From positions 4,277,970 through 4,341,969 of the forward strand of contig NC_079332.1 of the NCBI RefSeq assembly GCF_029931775.1: DNA of 64,000 bases, read 5' to 3'. Source of the DNA: Euleptes europaea. Taxonomy: Eukaryota > Chordata > Lepidosauria > Squamata > Sphaerodactylidae. Shown here piece after piece: positions 45,701 through 51,860 of the stretch. The translations under genes were made by a program, and so were the position numbers. Position 1 is the stretch's first letter; every line of letters starts with the position of its first letter. The notes under the pieces are model-generated. The model was not told where the DNA came from. It did not search any database and saw nothing but the letters and a program-made list of their open reading frames with translations.

Positions 45701-47631
45701 ACATGGATTCCCAGCAGTCATTCACCTCTACAATTTCCCTGTCTGTAGAGCATCTCTGTGACACCCTTCAGCCCCATTAAAAAACTCTGCCTGCCACTCC
45801 TTTTCACATCCCGCTGAACTCCCAAGAGACTCAAAGCATTCATTTCCTATTGAAAGCAGTTTAGAAGAAGAAGAATTAGTTTTTATATGCCGACTTTCTC
45901 TACCACTTAAGGGAGACTTAAACCGGCTTACAATCCCCTTCTCTTCCCCTCCCCTCAACAGACACCCTGGGAGGTAGGTGAGGCTGAGAGTGTGTGACTA
46001 GCCCAAGGTCACCCAGCTGGCGTCATGTGGAGGAGGGGAGAAACCAATCCAGTTCACCAGATGAGCCTCTGCCACTCATGTGTAGGAGTGGGGGAATCGA
46101 ACCTGGTTCTCCAGATCAGAGTCCACCGCTCCAAACCACTGCTCTTAACCACTACACCACGCTGGCTTATGTTTGCTTCTGCACCGAGCCACATTTGGCT
46201 CTGGAGCTGTAGACCACAGACTTCCATCTACACTGGCACGTCAACTTTTGAAAGAAAAAACAAACCCTGGGCTTCTTCGCTTCTCCTTGCTGCCAACCAA
46301 CATTGAGCATGTTTGTTTGTTTTTCATCCTCTTCTAGGGAGTGTCCTGAAGCACGAACACCAAGGCATGGTCCATTATCACCTGACCAATAAGAACCTCA
46401 GCTGGGCACAGGTAAGGGCTCGGCAGCTGGGATGCGGGACGAAGCAGTGGCAAACAAGCAAGCCATGGCCCACGGTTGCAGGGTTCTCTCCAGTTTTGCT
46501 TTCTTTGTTATCTCCCCTGCTGGCCCAGGCTAAGGCAGAATGTAACGGGGAACAATTTTGTTCCATCACAGCCAGGGAAGGAATGCCTCTTGAACAGATG
46601 AAGCCACCTTATATATTAAATCAGACCCTAGGTCCAGCAAGAGCCCCGTGGCGGAGTGGTAAGCTGCAGTACTGCAGTCCCAAGCTCTTCTCACGACCTG
46701 AGTTCGATCCCGATGGAAGTTGGTTTCAGGTAGCCTGCTCAAGGTCGACTTGGCCTTCCATCCTTCCGAGGTCAGTAAAATGAGTACCCAGCTTGCTGGG
46801 GGTAAAGGGAAGATGACTGGAGAAGGCGATGGCAAACCACCCCGTAAACAAAGTCTGCCTAGTAAACGTCGAAATGTGACGTCACCCCATGGGTCAGAAA
46901 TGACCTGGTGCTGGCACAGGGGACCCTTACCTTAGGTCCAGCAAAGTCGGCATTGTGAACTCAGACTGGCAGTGGCTCTCCAGAATTTCAGGCCGAGATC
47001 TTTCACATGACCTACTGCCAGATCCTTAAACCGGAGGTGTCAGGGATTGAACCGAGGATCTTCTGCATGTCGAGCAGACGTTGTACCACTGAGCCATGGC
47101 CCTACCACCTGGGGAATATCTATTTTCGGCGAGAGGTAATACCGAAGGTGTTCCCCCACATGCTAGTTTTATAATGACCTATATGAAAATAAAACACATT
47201 TTAGCCTTTTTAGTCTAGGCGATTGACAGATTTTTGGACCAGCGAATCTAACCACCGAATTGTATCCATAATAGTTTTGCTCCCAACTCTCTAGAACAGT
47301 TTCAGGTAGGTCAGTTGCGAGGAAATAACAGTCCCATGAATGGAAGCCGAGCTGTAGGGAAGAGGGGAAAGGCCGGGAATATTTAGTGTGCGACATCTGA
47401 CATTTAAAAAAAAACACCTGCTGCTCAGGAGAAAAGAGCATCTTTCCTCTTCTCATCGAATGGTGGGTGTCTTTTTTGTGTTTGTGGCATGATTCCCAGG
47501 TGTTTGGGGCACTGGAGAAAGCCAAAGAGAAGTACCACGTGGAGGATTATTCCGTCAGCCAAATCTCCTTGGAGCAAGTCTTCATGAGCTTCACCCGTTT
47601 TCAGCACTACACAGAAGATCGAGGGAAGTGA
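9104..47631 (+). CDS. ABCA3: ABCA3, ATP-binding cassette lipid transporter, full coding region
   Basis: This gene encodes the ABC transporter that moves phosphatidylcholine and other lipids into lamellar bodies of alveolar type II cells. Thirty exons, each bounded by a consensus acceptor and donor, join in frame to 5,136 nt: 1,711 residues plus TGA at 47,629-47,631. The human protein has 1,704. Order: TM1, large luminal loop, TM2-6, NBD1, linker, TM7, second luminal loop, TM8-12, NBD2. NBD1 has Walker [10 protein letters not shown] (570-578), signature LSGGM (669-673) and Walker B ending LDE (692-694). NBD2 has GFNGAGKTT (1424-1432), YSGGN (1523-1527) and LDE (1546-1548). LLLWKN near the N-terminus fits the xLxxKN post-Golgi sorting motif. 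N53 lies in an NAT sequon, as in human. One intron is GC-AG. No stop or frameshift was found. ABCA1, ABCA4 and ABCA7 are less similar; the N- and C-termini match ABCA3. Confidence 0.97.
9768..9900 (+). mobile_element. CR1 LINE 3' end
   Basis: The usual terminal blocks are present (TTTCCTGCATTGTGCAGG, GGACTAGATGACCCTGG), ending with a diverged ATTCTTATG repeat. It lies in ABCA3 intron 1. Confidence 0.8.
9977..10132 (-). mobile_element. Family A SINE, reverse, 3' half only
   Basis: It starts with GAAGAAGAAGAAGGG and covers AATCAAAGCGGCTTACAATC and CCCCACAACAGACACCTTG. The tRNA-like head is missing. Confidence 0.75.
10522..10708 (+). mobile_element. hAT-like MITE (GGTTGCCA family)
   Basis: The left end is TAGGGTTACCAGGTC. 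Then follow GGAGCCTGAGGAGGGCGGAG, ATGCCATAGAGTCCAGTTGC and GGAGATCAGTTGTAATAGCG. The right terminus is lost and runs into another repeat. Confidence 0.7.
10725..11060 (+). mobile_element. hAT-like repeat fragment
   Basis: It contains CACGGCACCCGCCAACACC, GAAGTGGGCGGGGCCAGG, CAGCAGGGCTTCTGATTG and a right end CTCCAAAAGGCTGGGGACCCC. Related pieces lie at 2,425, 32,790 and 51,645. Class is inferred from its end style; no target duplication was seen. Confidence 0.45.
11565..12032 (+). mobile_element. RTE/BovB 3' end interrupted by a small DNA transposon
   Basis: The left part, 11,565-11,615, runs from GTCAAAGATAGGACATTTTG to GGTCGCCAT. The right part, 11,992-12,032, resumes with CATGAGTCAGAAGCGACTTG. 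Both match the intact fragment at 1,221-1,342, which shows exactly where the element at 11,616 landed. Confidence 0.85.
11616..11991. mobile_element. MITE with GGCCATTT ends and 3-bp target duplication, copy 1
   Basis: This is a 376-bp non-coding element. Its inverted ends are GGCCATTTTTGCATG and CATGCAAAAATGGCC, and it is flanked by CAT (11,613-11,615 and 11,992-11,994). Internal landmarks shared with the copy at 40,280 include AAGTGACTGCGAAGCCGGC and AAAGGAGCAGGCGAG. The superfamily is not clear: a 3-bp duplication fits PIF/Harbinger or CACTA, but the ends match neither well. Confidence 0.8.
12505..12705 (+). mobile_element. CR1-type LINE 3' coding remnant (second subfamily)
   Basis: It contains CAGAAGAGGGCAACTGAGG and GAGTGGAGAGAGTGGACAGA, matching the C-terminal reverse transcriptase region seen more completely at 18,130-18,501. 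It is degraded and ends shortly before ABCA3 exon 2. Confidence 0.55.
13069..13240. repeat. 30-bp minisatellite made from a SINE end
   Basis: Nearly six units of a 30-bp repeat (core CTGAATCAGACCCTCATGAA) stand in a row just after the exon 2 donor at 13,038. The last unit runs into a family B SINE on the minus strand. The unit is the reverse complement of that SINE's 3' end, so the SINE terminus was amplified in tandem. The unit is a multiple of three, which explains the long repetitive open frames here. Confidence 0.85.
13225..13596 (-). mobile_element. Two family B SINEs in tandem, reverse orientation
   Basis: Copies at about 13,225-13,418 and 13,419-13,596 both read, on the plus strand, from CCCTTGGTCCATC through CTCTCCAGGGTCTCAG to GAGCCACAGCCCCTCCC or a close variant. 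The head is tRNA-like (B-box complement GGGATTGAACC). They lie in ABCA3 intron 2. Confidence 0.8.
13597..13690 (+). mobile_element. Family C (MIR-like) SINE 3' part
   Basis: The string AAGCCACTTTGGGTCCCCGC followed by ACATAAATTAAGTAAAT matches the 3' end of the family C SINEs at 24,641 and 54,992. The head is missing. Confidence 0.55.
14541..14761 (+). mobile_element. Family B SINE, full length
   Basis: Head GGGCCGTAGCTCAGCGGCAG (A box), CAGGTTCAATCCCC (B box), then GAGATCCTGAAGAGCCG and the terminus GGTCTGATTCAGTATAAATC followed by AGCTTCATGTGTTCAT. It lies just upstream of ABCA3 exon 3. Confidence 0.85.
14997..15244 (+). mobile_element. Family A SINE filling ABCA3 intron 3
   Basis: A 5'-truncated copy from within the head (GATCTGGAGAACCGGGTTC) to AACCAACTCTTCTTCT. 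It covers about four fifths of the 315-bp intron 14,982-15,296. Only 15 bp separate it from the donor and 52 bp from the next exon. Confidence 0.9.
15545..16305 (+). mobile_element. CR1-type LINE 3' region (second subfamily), split by a hAT element
   Basis: The left part (15,545-15,767) has TGGAATCCGCTGCCTGTGG and GATCCAAGGAGAAGAGGTCC. The right part (16,225-16,305) has GCTGGACTAGATGGACCA and CCAGCAGGG. The hAT element at 15,768-16,224 lies between them. Confidence 0.65.
15768..16224. mobile_element. Non-autonomous hAT transposon with 8-bp target duplication
   Basis: A 457-bp element with inverted ends CAGTGGTTCCCAAACTTTTT and CACTTTGGGAACCACTG. It is flanked by a perfect CTCTATGG at 15,760-15,767 and 16,225-16,232. 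No transposase frame remains. Confidence 0.9.
16308..16572 (+). mobile_element. CR1 LINE 3' end
   Basis: Runs from the end of the coding part (GGAGGCTTTTAAGCAGAGGC) through ATCTTGGCCATCTTCTGGGC and TTTCCTGCATTGTGCAGG to TCTATGATTC. It ends 61 bp before ABCA3 exon 5. Confidence 0.85.
17923..18518 (-). mobile_element. CR1-type LINE 3' end with reverse transcriptase C-terminus
   Basis: On the minus strand an open frame (18,130-18,501) reads [35 protein letters not shown] and [12 protein letters not shown]. This is the C-terminal signature of CR1/L2-type reverse transcriptases. The 3' UTR follows to AAGAACATAAG near 17,925. It is a 5'-truncated copy in ABCA3 intron 7 with no endonuclease or catalytic domain. 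Confidence 0.85.
19031..19138 (-). mobile_element. Family B SINE fragment, reverse
   Basis: AGGTCAGTATTGCCTTCTC, CTCTCCAGGG-like and GAGATCTTTCACATCACC blocks match the 3' half of family B. The head is absent. Confidence 0.65.
19185..19546 (-). pseudogene. RTE/BovB LINE ORF C-terminus
   Basis: A 119-codon minus-strand frame reads [20 protein letters not shown], then [20 protein letters not shown] and [16 protein letters not shown]. This is the familiar C-terminal end of RTE/BovB-type polyproteins, followed by the 3' terminus with TCATGGCGACTCTATGAATC on the plus strand. It is truncated at its 5' side. Confidence 0.8.
20158..20300 (+). mobile_element. Family C (MIR-like) SINE head
   Basis: GCTTGGTGTAGCGGTTGGGA and ACCCAGGTTCGAATCTCTG are the A and B boxes. 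The core block is lost and the body is short. Confidence 0.55.
20455..20640 (+). mobile_element. Family B SINE
   Basis: GGCACAGCAGCAGAGCC, GGTCCCAGGTTCAGCCCCC and GAAAGACCTCCGCCTGAGAC are in family order. The 3' terminus is diverged. Confidence 0.75.
21205..21630 (-). mobile_element. LINE 3' end with degenerate ORF
   Basis: A minus-strand frame (about 21,340-21,624) reads [20 protein letters not shown] and LYTEPRDKF, a zinc-knuckle-like end found in several non-LTR elements. The tail (TTATTGTGTAAGGCCATAGG) resembles 22,958 and 37,610. The family is uncertain; I lean to an R4- or Rex-like LINE. Confidence 0.55.
21930..22255 (+). mobile_element. Family C (MIR-like) SINE with a 101-bp internal tandem duplication
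   Basis: The block from TGGGAGATCTGGG (B-box region) to the end of the core is present twice, at 21,961-22,061 and about 22,062-22,168. The SINE therefore has two B boxes and two cores. The 3' end (GGAAGAATGATGTGACAAAC, GGGTTATAATAAA) is single. Confidence 0.75.
22655..22757 (+). mobile_element. CR1 LINE 3' terminus
   Basis: GGGGAGGTAGTTGTGAATTT, GGACTAGATGACCCTGG and ATGATTCTGTTATTC form the last 100 bp of the CR1 3' UTR. Confidence 0.8.
22930..23080 (-). mobile_element. LINE 3' tail fragment
   Basis: ATTATATGGCCAAAGGCCAT and TACAATCAAGTAGAC match the start of the LINE end at 21,205. No coding part remains. Confidence 0.45.
23649..23975 (+). mobile_element. Family A SINE, full length
   Basis: It lies 46 bp after the exon 10 donor. 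It runs from GCCAGTGTGGTGTAGTGG to a CTTCTCCTT-type tail, with both promoter boxes and the MIR-like core. Confidence 0.85.
24641..24865 (+). mobile_element. Family C (MIR-like) SINE
   Basis: GGTATAGTGGTTAAGAGAG, GAGACCCGGGTTCGAATCC, the core region and GACACTTTGGGTCCCCTCC are in order. The AATTAAATAAAT tail ends 45 bp before ABCA3 exon 12. Confidence 0.8.
25161..25290. repeat. Short tandem repeat array (CAGGACTTAATTCTG units)
   Basis: Irregular tandem units of about 15-20 bp built on GGACTTAATTCTGCAG and TTAAATCTACA alternate over 130 bp in ABCA3 intron 12. They are variable in length and non-coding. Confidence 0.85.
25455..25645 (+). mobile_element. Family C (MIR-like) SINE, diverged
   Basis: GGCGGTTAGAGTGCCGGAC, the core GGGTGACTTGGGGGCCAGTC and GAAGGTGAAATGGAGGC identify it. 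The B box is degraded. Confidence 0.65.
26517..26731 (-). mobile_element. hAT-like MITE (GGTTGCCA family), near full length
   Basis: It starts AGGGTTGCCAAGCTCCAGG and ends GGAGCTGGCAACCCG, with CCACCCTCCTCAGGCTC inside. It sits in ABCA3 intron 14. Confidence 0.75.
26785..27060 (+). mobile_element. CR1-type LINE C-terminal remnant (second subfamily)
   Basis: The translated remains give [10 protein letters not shown] and [18 protein letters not shown], then the 3' UTR start CTACTGATCATGATGGATG. It is the sense-strand counterpart of the element at 17,923. Confidence 0.75.
27215..27262. repeat. Simple repeats CTGG, CAGG, AAGC
   Basis: Short consecutive runs of tetranucleotides in ABCA3 intron 14: CTGGCTGGCTGG, then CAGGCAGGCAGG, then AAGCAAGCAAGC. 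Confidence 0.85.
28165..28470 (+). mobile_element. CR1 LINE 3' end followed by another LINE tail
   Basis: 28,165-28,322 has GACTTCAAGCAGAGGCTGG, GGACTAGATGGCCTGTACGG and GACTCTATGAC. 28,325-28,470 is a different element: an AT-rich 3' UTR ending CAATAAAGGTATTGAAATTG, with a repeated ATTGAA tail. Confidence 0.65.
29165..29690 (+). mobile_element. CR1 LINE, last coding part and 3' UTR
   Basis: A 103-codon frame reads [40 protein letters not shown] and [11 protein letters not shown], the CR1 reverse transcriptase C-terminus. The full 3' UTR follows to GTGATTCTATG. It is 5'-truncated and lies in ABCA3 intron 16. Confidence 0.9.
30025..30208 (+). mobile_element. Family B SINE, 5' truncated
   Basis: From CTGCTTGGCATGCAGAAGG to AGTATCAGGCAGCTTCATGT. 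It starts 70 bp after an ABCA3 donor. Confidence 0.8.
30768..30938 (+). mobile_element. Family A SINE fragment
   Basis: The middle part only, from CTCCTCCACATGAGCAGTGG to GTTGTGGGGAGGGGAAAGG. Head and tail are lost. Confidence 0.75.
31743..32057 (+). mobile_element. Family A SINE, full length
   Basis: GAGAGCCAGCGTGTTGTGG to AACCAACTCTTATTCTTGC, with both promoter boxes and the core. Confidence 0.85.
32785..33025. mobile_element. hAT-like repeat fragment
   Basis: AGCAGGGCTTTGGATTG, TGTGTAGATTAAAAGGCA and GTGCCCACAGGCTCAAAAAG match, with divergence, the element at 10,725-11,060. Confidence 0.4.
33077..33371 (+). mobile_element. Sauria SINE, full length
   Basis: It runs from GCCCCGTGGCGCAGAGTG through GTACCCAGCTTGCTCGGGG and TTGCCCCATGGGTCAGGAAT to GGGGACCTTTACCTTTTTT. 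This is the squamate family with a BovB-type 3' end. Confidence 0.9.
33696..33737. repeat. TG dinucleotide microsatellite
   Basis: About 20 uninterrupted TG units in ABCA3 intron 19. Confidence 0.95.
34505..35017 (+). mobile_element. CR1 LINE, last coding part and 3' UTR
   Basis: [20 protein letters not shown], then [18 protein letters not shown] in another frame, then the 3' UTR to TCTTATGATTCTAGG. A 5'-truncated copy between ABCA3 exons 20 and 21. Confidence 0.9.
35660..35775. repeat. Tandem duplication of about 55 bp
   Basis: GAGGCAGATTAGAACCCGAC and GGCTGGCGCGGGGCTGCC-like blocks occur twice in a row just after the donor at 35,639. The units differ by a few bases. Confidence 0.85.
35895..36245 (-). 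mobile_element. LINE 3' region, reverse orientation
   Basis: TTGATTTGCAGTCATAGACC and GCCAGCCAGGCAAATCTAGC also occur, diverged, at 37,610 and 37,960. The two are copies of one LINE 3' region in neighbouring introns. Coding similarity is too weak to name the family. Confidence 0.5.
36581..38330. other. ABCA3 intron 23, mostly unique with one LINE fragment
   Basis: 36,600-37,600 shows no gene and no clear repeat. 37,603-38,240 is a LINE 3' region (minus strand) with TTATTTGCAGTCATAGACCA near its start. Confidence 0.45.
38573..38628 (-). pseudogene. tRNA-Ser-like 3' half
   Basis: On the minus strand the sequence carries a variable-arm region, then CGCGCGGGTTCGAATCCCAC and CCTCGTTGC. This matches the T arm and acceptor side of tRNA-Ser(GCT). 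The D arm and anticodon arm are absent, so it is a truncated tRNA pseudogene. It is unrelated to the tRNA-like SINE heads around it. Confidence 0.5.
38683..38998 (+). mobile_element. Family A SINE, full length
   Basis: GGGTGGTGTAGTGGTTAAGA to AACCAACTCTTCTTCT, with all blocks in order. Confidence 0.85.
39196..39345. mobile_element. hAT-like MITE (GGTTGCCA family), truncated
   Basis: TAGGGTAGCCAACTCAAGC, TGGGAAATTCCTGGAGATTT and TGGCATAGAGTTCATTTTTG are diverged family blocks. Confidence 0.5.
39840..39980 (+). mobile_element. Old MIR-like SINE fragment (weak)
   Basis: TAATCCTTACGATCGCCAGA, TATTAATATCCCTGTACAAC and GAAAAGCCCCTTGCC follow the layout of the 3' part of MIR. Identity is low. Confidence 0.35.
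40280..40661. mobile_element. MITE with GGCCATTT ends and 3-bp target duplication, copy 2
   Basis: A 382-bp element whose ends are GGCCATTTATGC and GCATAAATGGCC, flanked by AGG (40,277-40,279 and 40,662-40,664). It aligns along its length with the copy at 11,616. It lies about 135 bp upstream of ABCA3 exon 25. Confidence 0.8.
41098..41247 (+). mobile_element. Family A SINE fragment
   Basis: The 3' half only, from CCTTGGGCTAATCACAGTTC to a short CTTCTT tail. Its head is replaced by an A run. Confidence 0.75.
41565..41735 (+). mobile_element. Old family B SINE
   Basis: GTCTTGCATGCAGCAGGTCC, AGGTTCAAAACTTGGCC and TGGATGGACCAACGGGGAC are in family order but strongly diverged. Confidence 0.5.
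43359..43743. mobile_element. Non-autonomous hAT transposon with 8-bp target duplication
   Basis: A 385-bp element with inverted ends CAGGGGTGGGGGAACC and TTCCCCACCCCTG, flanked by a perfect GTATAGCC at 43,351-43,358 and 43,744-43,751. GCCAAGGGCCATTTGGAT and GGGCCTTAAATGGCCCCC are subterminal. No transposase remains. Confidence 0.9.
44316..44616 (+). mobile_element. Family A SINE, full length
   Basis: AGTGTAGTGTAGTGTTTAGG to AACCAACTCTTCTTCTT, with the core CAGCTGGGTGACCTTGAGC. Confidence 0.85.
44943..45012 (-). mobile_element. LINE tail fragment
   Basis: TCAATCAAGTTTCATTTTGA and ATCAAAGTTAGGTT resemble the 3' tails at 21,205 and 37,610. It is only 70 bp. Confidence 0.35.
45037..45360. mobile_element. 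Fold-back (long inverted repeat) element
   Basis: The left arm (about 45,069-45,186) and right arm (about 45,243-45,357) are near-perfect reverse complements. Both carry GACGTTTCGCCAGCAGCTGT, or its complement, and GCAGGCATCTTCAGAGGAG. About 56 bp of spacer separates them. A related palindromic repeat is widespread in reptiles, as I recall. It has no coding capacity. Confidence 0.75.
45864..46172 (-). mobile_element. Family A SINE, reverse, full length
   Basis: GAAGAAGAAGAATTAG to CTTAACCACTACACCACGC, with the core complement CAAGGTCACCCAGCTGG. Confidence 0.85.
46590..47106 (-). mobile_element. Family B SINE, reverse, split by a Sauria SINE
   Basis: The tail side (GCCACCTTATATATTAAATC) and the body (GCATTGTGAACTCAGACTGG to CCACTGAGCCATGGCCCT) are separated by the insertion at 46,641-46,933. 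Confidence 0.8.
46641..46933 (+). mobile_element. Sauria SINE with target duplication, nested
   Basis: A 293-bp insert from GAGCCCCGTGGCGGAGTGG to GGGACCCTTACCTT. It is flanked by AGGTCCAGCAA at 46,630-46,640 and 46,934-46,944. It is intact and younger than the family B SINE it interrupts. Confidence 0.9.
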
Positions 47632-50600
47632 GGCGGGGCCGGAGGGGGCGAGGCCCCCACCAGCTTCGCGGGACTGACCCGCTGTGTGTATATATAGTAT
47701 ACATAGAGACAGTAATTTATATTATCGACCATGTCTTCGACAATGCAGGAAAAGGACGGACGTTCTCACCATGTGGCAGGGGCGGGGCGGGGGGACCCCT
47801 GCCGGTGACAGTTCTGGGATCAAGAAGGAGAGCATGCATGGGGCGAATGGGTTTGTGTGCTAGGGTGTATGTCTGCATGCGAGAAGCGACAGCGGAGCAA
47901 CCGCCTTCCGAGGCAACCTGTGAATTTCACTCGCTTCGAAGCCAACGGAGAGGATGGGGTCCCACCGCCACACAACAAATTAACTTGGTGACTCGGTACT
48001 CGGCATGTTGTGCGCTAGGGTACTGGGTTTATCCGTCCCTGTCTCCAGATTTCCCACTGGATTGGTGCCCATTATCATGGACTTCTGCGTGCCTCTCTAA
48101 AGGGTACTGACAACGCACACACACGTCTGCCTGCATCTGAATGCCCATGTATCCGTCCAAGCCTCATCTTCGACCAGTCGCCTCTTCCCAGGCTGTGAAA
48201 AAAGGAGGAAGAAGGACATATTCCACTGACTAGGTTTCCCACTCCGAGTCTGGATTGGATCTAAGGCAGACTTTTGACAGATGGGAGGGGGGGTGATGCA
48301 TTATTACTTCTCAGAAAACCACGAGGCCCAGTTCAGCATCGACGCCATCCTCGTAGGAATCCCAGCGAGTGCCTCTTGGGGGAGGGTCGCCTCTACCCAG
48401 TCCTGCCCCGTCCCTCTTCTCTGACTTGAATTCGGAAGCTGGCTTGCGCACAAGCTCTGTGGTCATTCCACAGGTGGGGTTTGTGCTGCGGTTTAAAGTG
48501 GTGTCAATTGGGCGTGATCGGCTTTCGAAAGCCTCCATCGGCTGGGAATCCTGCGGAGGATATTCCTAGATGATTAAAAACGCCGCTCGGGCAGGCCTTG
48601 CCATTCCGTCCACGGCTCGAGCTCAGCTGACGCCGCCGTGAGTGGGATAAGCCGGGTGAGATTGCAGAATCTCATTAACCAATTACGGGATCTGATGTGG
48701 CTTGAATGTTGGAAAGCATTCTAGAGTGAGGCGGGCCCTTTGTCGTGCAATAGACAGTTACTGCTTCAAAAGGGAACAATTGTCATCCCGTCCCCCCACT
48801 CTTCCCCCTGAAATCTCTGGGAAGCGACCCCTGTGCCTCCGAGTGACTCTCTAGCAGTGAGTTTCGCCTTCCCCCCCTGCCCCCCCAAGCACAGCCATAC
48901 AGTGGACTGGAGGTACAACCCGTGGGGGGAAAGTTTGTTAGTTTCCTCCCCCCTCGTGGTGGTTCTCTTTTGCGACATGGAGGTGTATTTTAAGAGCGTA
49001 AGTGATGGAGGGGACTCTTCCTGGCTAAGGTGGCGTCTTCTTTCAAAATAATAGCAAACATGTTGAGGGATAGTGTGTTCTTTGCAGGAAAAAAGATCAC
49101 AGCGTGGAAGGGAAGGGTACGAGCAAGGCTTTGTCCTGTATCCAAAAAGGGAAAATTGGTCACTAGCTTTGGTAGGGCCAGGCAAACTTTGGTCCAAGTT
49201 TCGCAAATCCCTCCCTCTACTTTTAGGTCAATGTGGTTTCCCCCTCCAACACGGAGCCACACACACTAGACAAATTTGAATGGTACCTGCTCCGCACTGA
49301 GCCCTGTGAATGCTGCCAGCTAGATCACCAAAAATCGAAACAAAAAAAAACCACCCATTAAACCCCAAGCGAATGGGTTGGGGAACGCAGCAAAAAAACC
49401 AACAACCCCCAAGCCTTCCATTCTGTCCCCCCGTTCAGTGGCAGCTGTGAGTTTACATGACTCCTTGTTAGGGGCAGACCCAAATAGGTGAGGGGGGCAC
49501 CATCAATAGCTTGGGAAAGAAATAAGAAGCTCATACTCCCCCCCCAAAAAAAAATTGCTGTAAGCAACGGCACCCTCTCCCCATGCGCATGTGGAAAACC
49601 AGGAACCAACCAGTCCAACAATTACCATAAATGTTTCTGAGAGTCCACCATCTCTTCAGAGGAGTCATTCCCACTCTTGTGGAATTTGATTTTCATGCAC
49701 TGCAACCAGCAAGGAGCCCCAGTTCTTGGCCCACCCGCCCAATCGCCTTAGGGCCCGTCCAGTAATCCCCCCTTTAGGGGTGTGAGACCCCGGGTCTGTA
49801 GTAACACTGCATATGAGTGGAATCTGGTATCTGGGAAGCCTTCTTTCAACTCCCTGTTCTGCTCAGACAGTTTTAGGCGTGCCTCTGGTGGATTTAAACC
49901 ATCACACCAGGGGGCTGCCTTCGCGGATTCCGGAAACAGGAAAATTCGGTCTCTGATGTTCTGGACATTGGATTCCCCATCTTTAAATGATTTGCCGTCT
50001 GAGTTCTGGAGGAGAAAGAGGGAGGAAGGAATCCATGATTACGTTCCGCCTCTCGTTCTGTTTTAGTTTTTTTGGGTTTTAAAGGCATTGCATGGGGGCC
50101 GTGCCATTATCCTTGACATACAACTGATGATCGAGCGGCCCCAATAACACCCCAGGTACTCTTTGGATTCTCTCTGATGTGTCTGTGAGGTAAAAGAGAG
50201 TGCCACTCAAAATGTGCAGGGTTTGTTCATGGAATCTGAACTTTTGACAATTGACCTAGAAATAACTATGCATGTTCCAAGCGAGGGCCCTAGCTTTCCC
50301 CTGGGGCTGTCTCAAAACATCCAAGGCCTGTCCAAGTTGTATTCGTGTGTGTGTGTTGTGCACTGTTTGTCAGCTCTGATCTACAAGGGAAAGGTCCCGA
50401 GGTTGTAGTAGTCCATGCCAAAGGGGCTAGCGGGCAGAACTGATGTCTCCTCCCCCACCTCTGGCTTCTGTTTACAATTCCAGGCAGCCAAAGAGGGAAC
50501 TCAAAAGAAGGGATATCAAATGTGTGTTCCTTTTTAAGAAATATATAAGTATGTTATATAAGTTTATTGTCCTTCATTCCCCTTGCTCTTACTTTCCATG

Positions 50601-51301
50601 TTGGGGATCACATTCCATCTGGTTTGGCCAGGGGAAGCCTAAAACGCTTGCGTAACTTGATGCAGGCATTGCGTGGGACCCCTGTTCCCATTAATGGACA
50701 CGGGACATGGTTGACCCTGACGTTCCGCAGGGGCCTTGTTGAAGGGACAAAATCTGCTGGCTGCCGAAATCTGCGGAGGAAAGTGGCCATCTTGGCTCGC
50801 TTCGTGGTAGGCTCACCTCTGGGTTTGGCGTCTCGGATCATTGGAAGGGCTGAGCTGAATGTTTGTGGGGGGACCCTTTCCTGGTGTGAAAAGGCAAGCT
50901 CCGAAAGACCCTGTTCCCCCACCCATCCCAAACAAACCCTTGGCCTTCTCACACCACCGAGCTCCCGTTTTGCGGTCCCAGGTTGCTTTCATTGCATTTA
51001 AAAAAGGGGGGGGTTCTTGTCAGCGACGTGATCCAACCTGTCAGGGGTCACGTCACGCAGCACTGCGATGTGCCGGTGGTGTGATCCATCCTATCAGGGA
51101 TCACGTCTCCGACACGTCACAGAGCCACACAGCTGCTCAGATTTGGCCATGGGATGTTAAGAAACCACATCAGAACGAGGACTACGCTTTTGAATAGGAG
51201 AGCATTTTCTCACCCGTTTAACAGCCGCTGCCCCCAATTAATAACTGAAAAGAGGGAGGACGTCTGGCAGGAAGTAGGTGGTTTCATACAGGGGCGGTCT
51301 T

Positions 51302-51645
51302 AAGAACATAAGAAAAGCCCTGCTGGATCAGACCCAGGCCCATCAAGTCCAGCAGTCTGTTCACACAGTGGCCAACCAGGTGCCTCTAGGAAGCCCCCAA
51401 ACAAGACGACTGCAGCAGCACCATCCTGCCTGTGCTCCACAGCACCTAATATATTCGGCATGCTCCTCTGATCCTGGAGACAATAGGTATGTATCATGGC
51501 TAGTATCCATTTGGACTAGTAGCCATGGATACCCCTCTCCTACATGAATACGTCCACTCCTCTTAAAGCCTTCCAAGTTGGCAGCCATCACCGCATCCTG
51601 GGGCAGGGAGTTCCACAATTTAACTACGTCTTGTGTGTCTTAGCT
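51302..51645 (-). mobile_element. CR1-type LINE 3' end (second subfamily), reverse
   Basis: AAGAACATAAGAAAAGCCC, CAGTGGCCAACCAGGTGCC and GGCAGGGAGTTCCACAATTT closely match the copy at 17,923. Confidence 0.85.
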
Positions 51646-51860
51646 GCTCCGGGCCCTTTACTTGGCCAGGACTGCTTCGGGTTGGAGATTTGATTGGCTG
51701 TCCAGGTTTTGTTTTTTAATGTTGCTTTGGCGCAAGGATCTTCACTGTGTGACTACAGGTCAGCCATGGCAGCCGTTTTGTGGCTGGCTCCGCCTCCTTC
51801 AGCGACGGTTTTATGGCAGCCCTTTGCAACACGCGGGGCTTCTGCAGCTGGCAGATTGCA
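51646..51860 (+). mobile_element. hAT-like repeat fragment
   Basis: GAGATTTGATTGGCTGTCC and AATGTTGCTTTGGCGCAAGG match the middle of the element at 10,725-11,060. The ends are missing. Confidence 0.4.

Larger units (their letters stand above)
40798..47631 (+). other. ABCA3: ABCA3 exons 25-30: second nucleotide-binding domain and C-terminus
   Basis: Coding exons: 40798-40992, 41998-42185, 42468-42638, 43896-44083, 46338-46411, 47500-47631 (residues 1397-1711). Walker [10 protein letters not shown] is in the first, the Q-loop block [11 protein letters not shown] in the second, and [10 protein letters not shown] with [11 protein letters not shown] in the third. The switch histidine ([11 protein letters not shown]) spans the third and fourth. 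The C-terminal [16 protein letters not shown] is the ABCA3 type. The protein ends in EDRGK before TGA. Confidence 0.95.
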
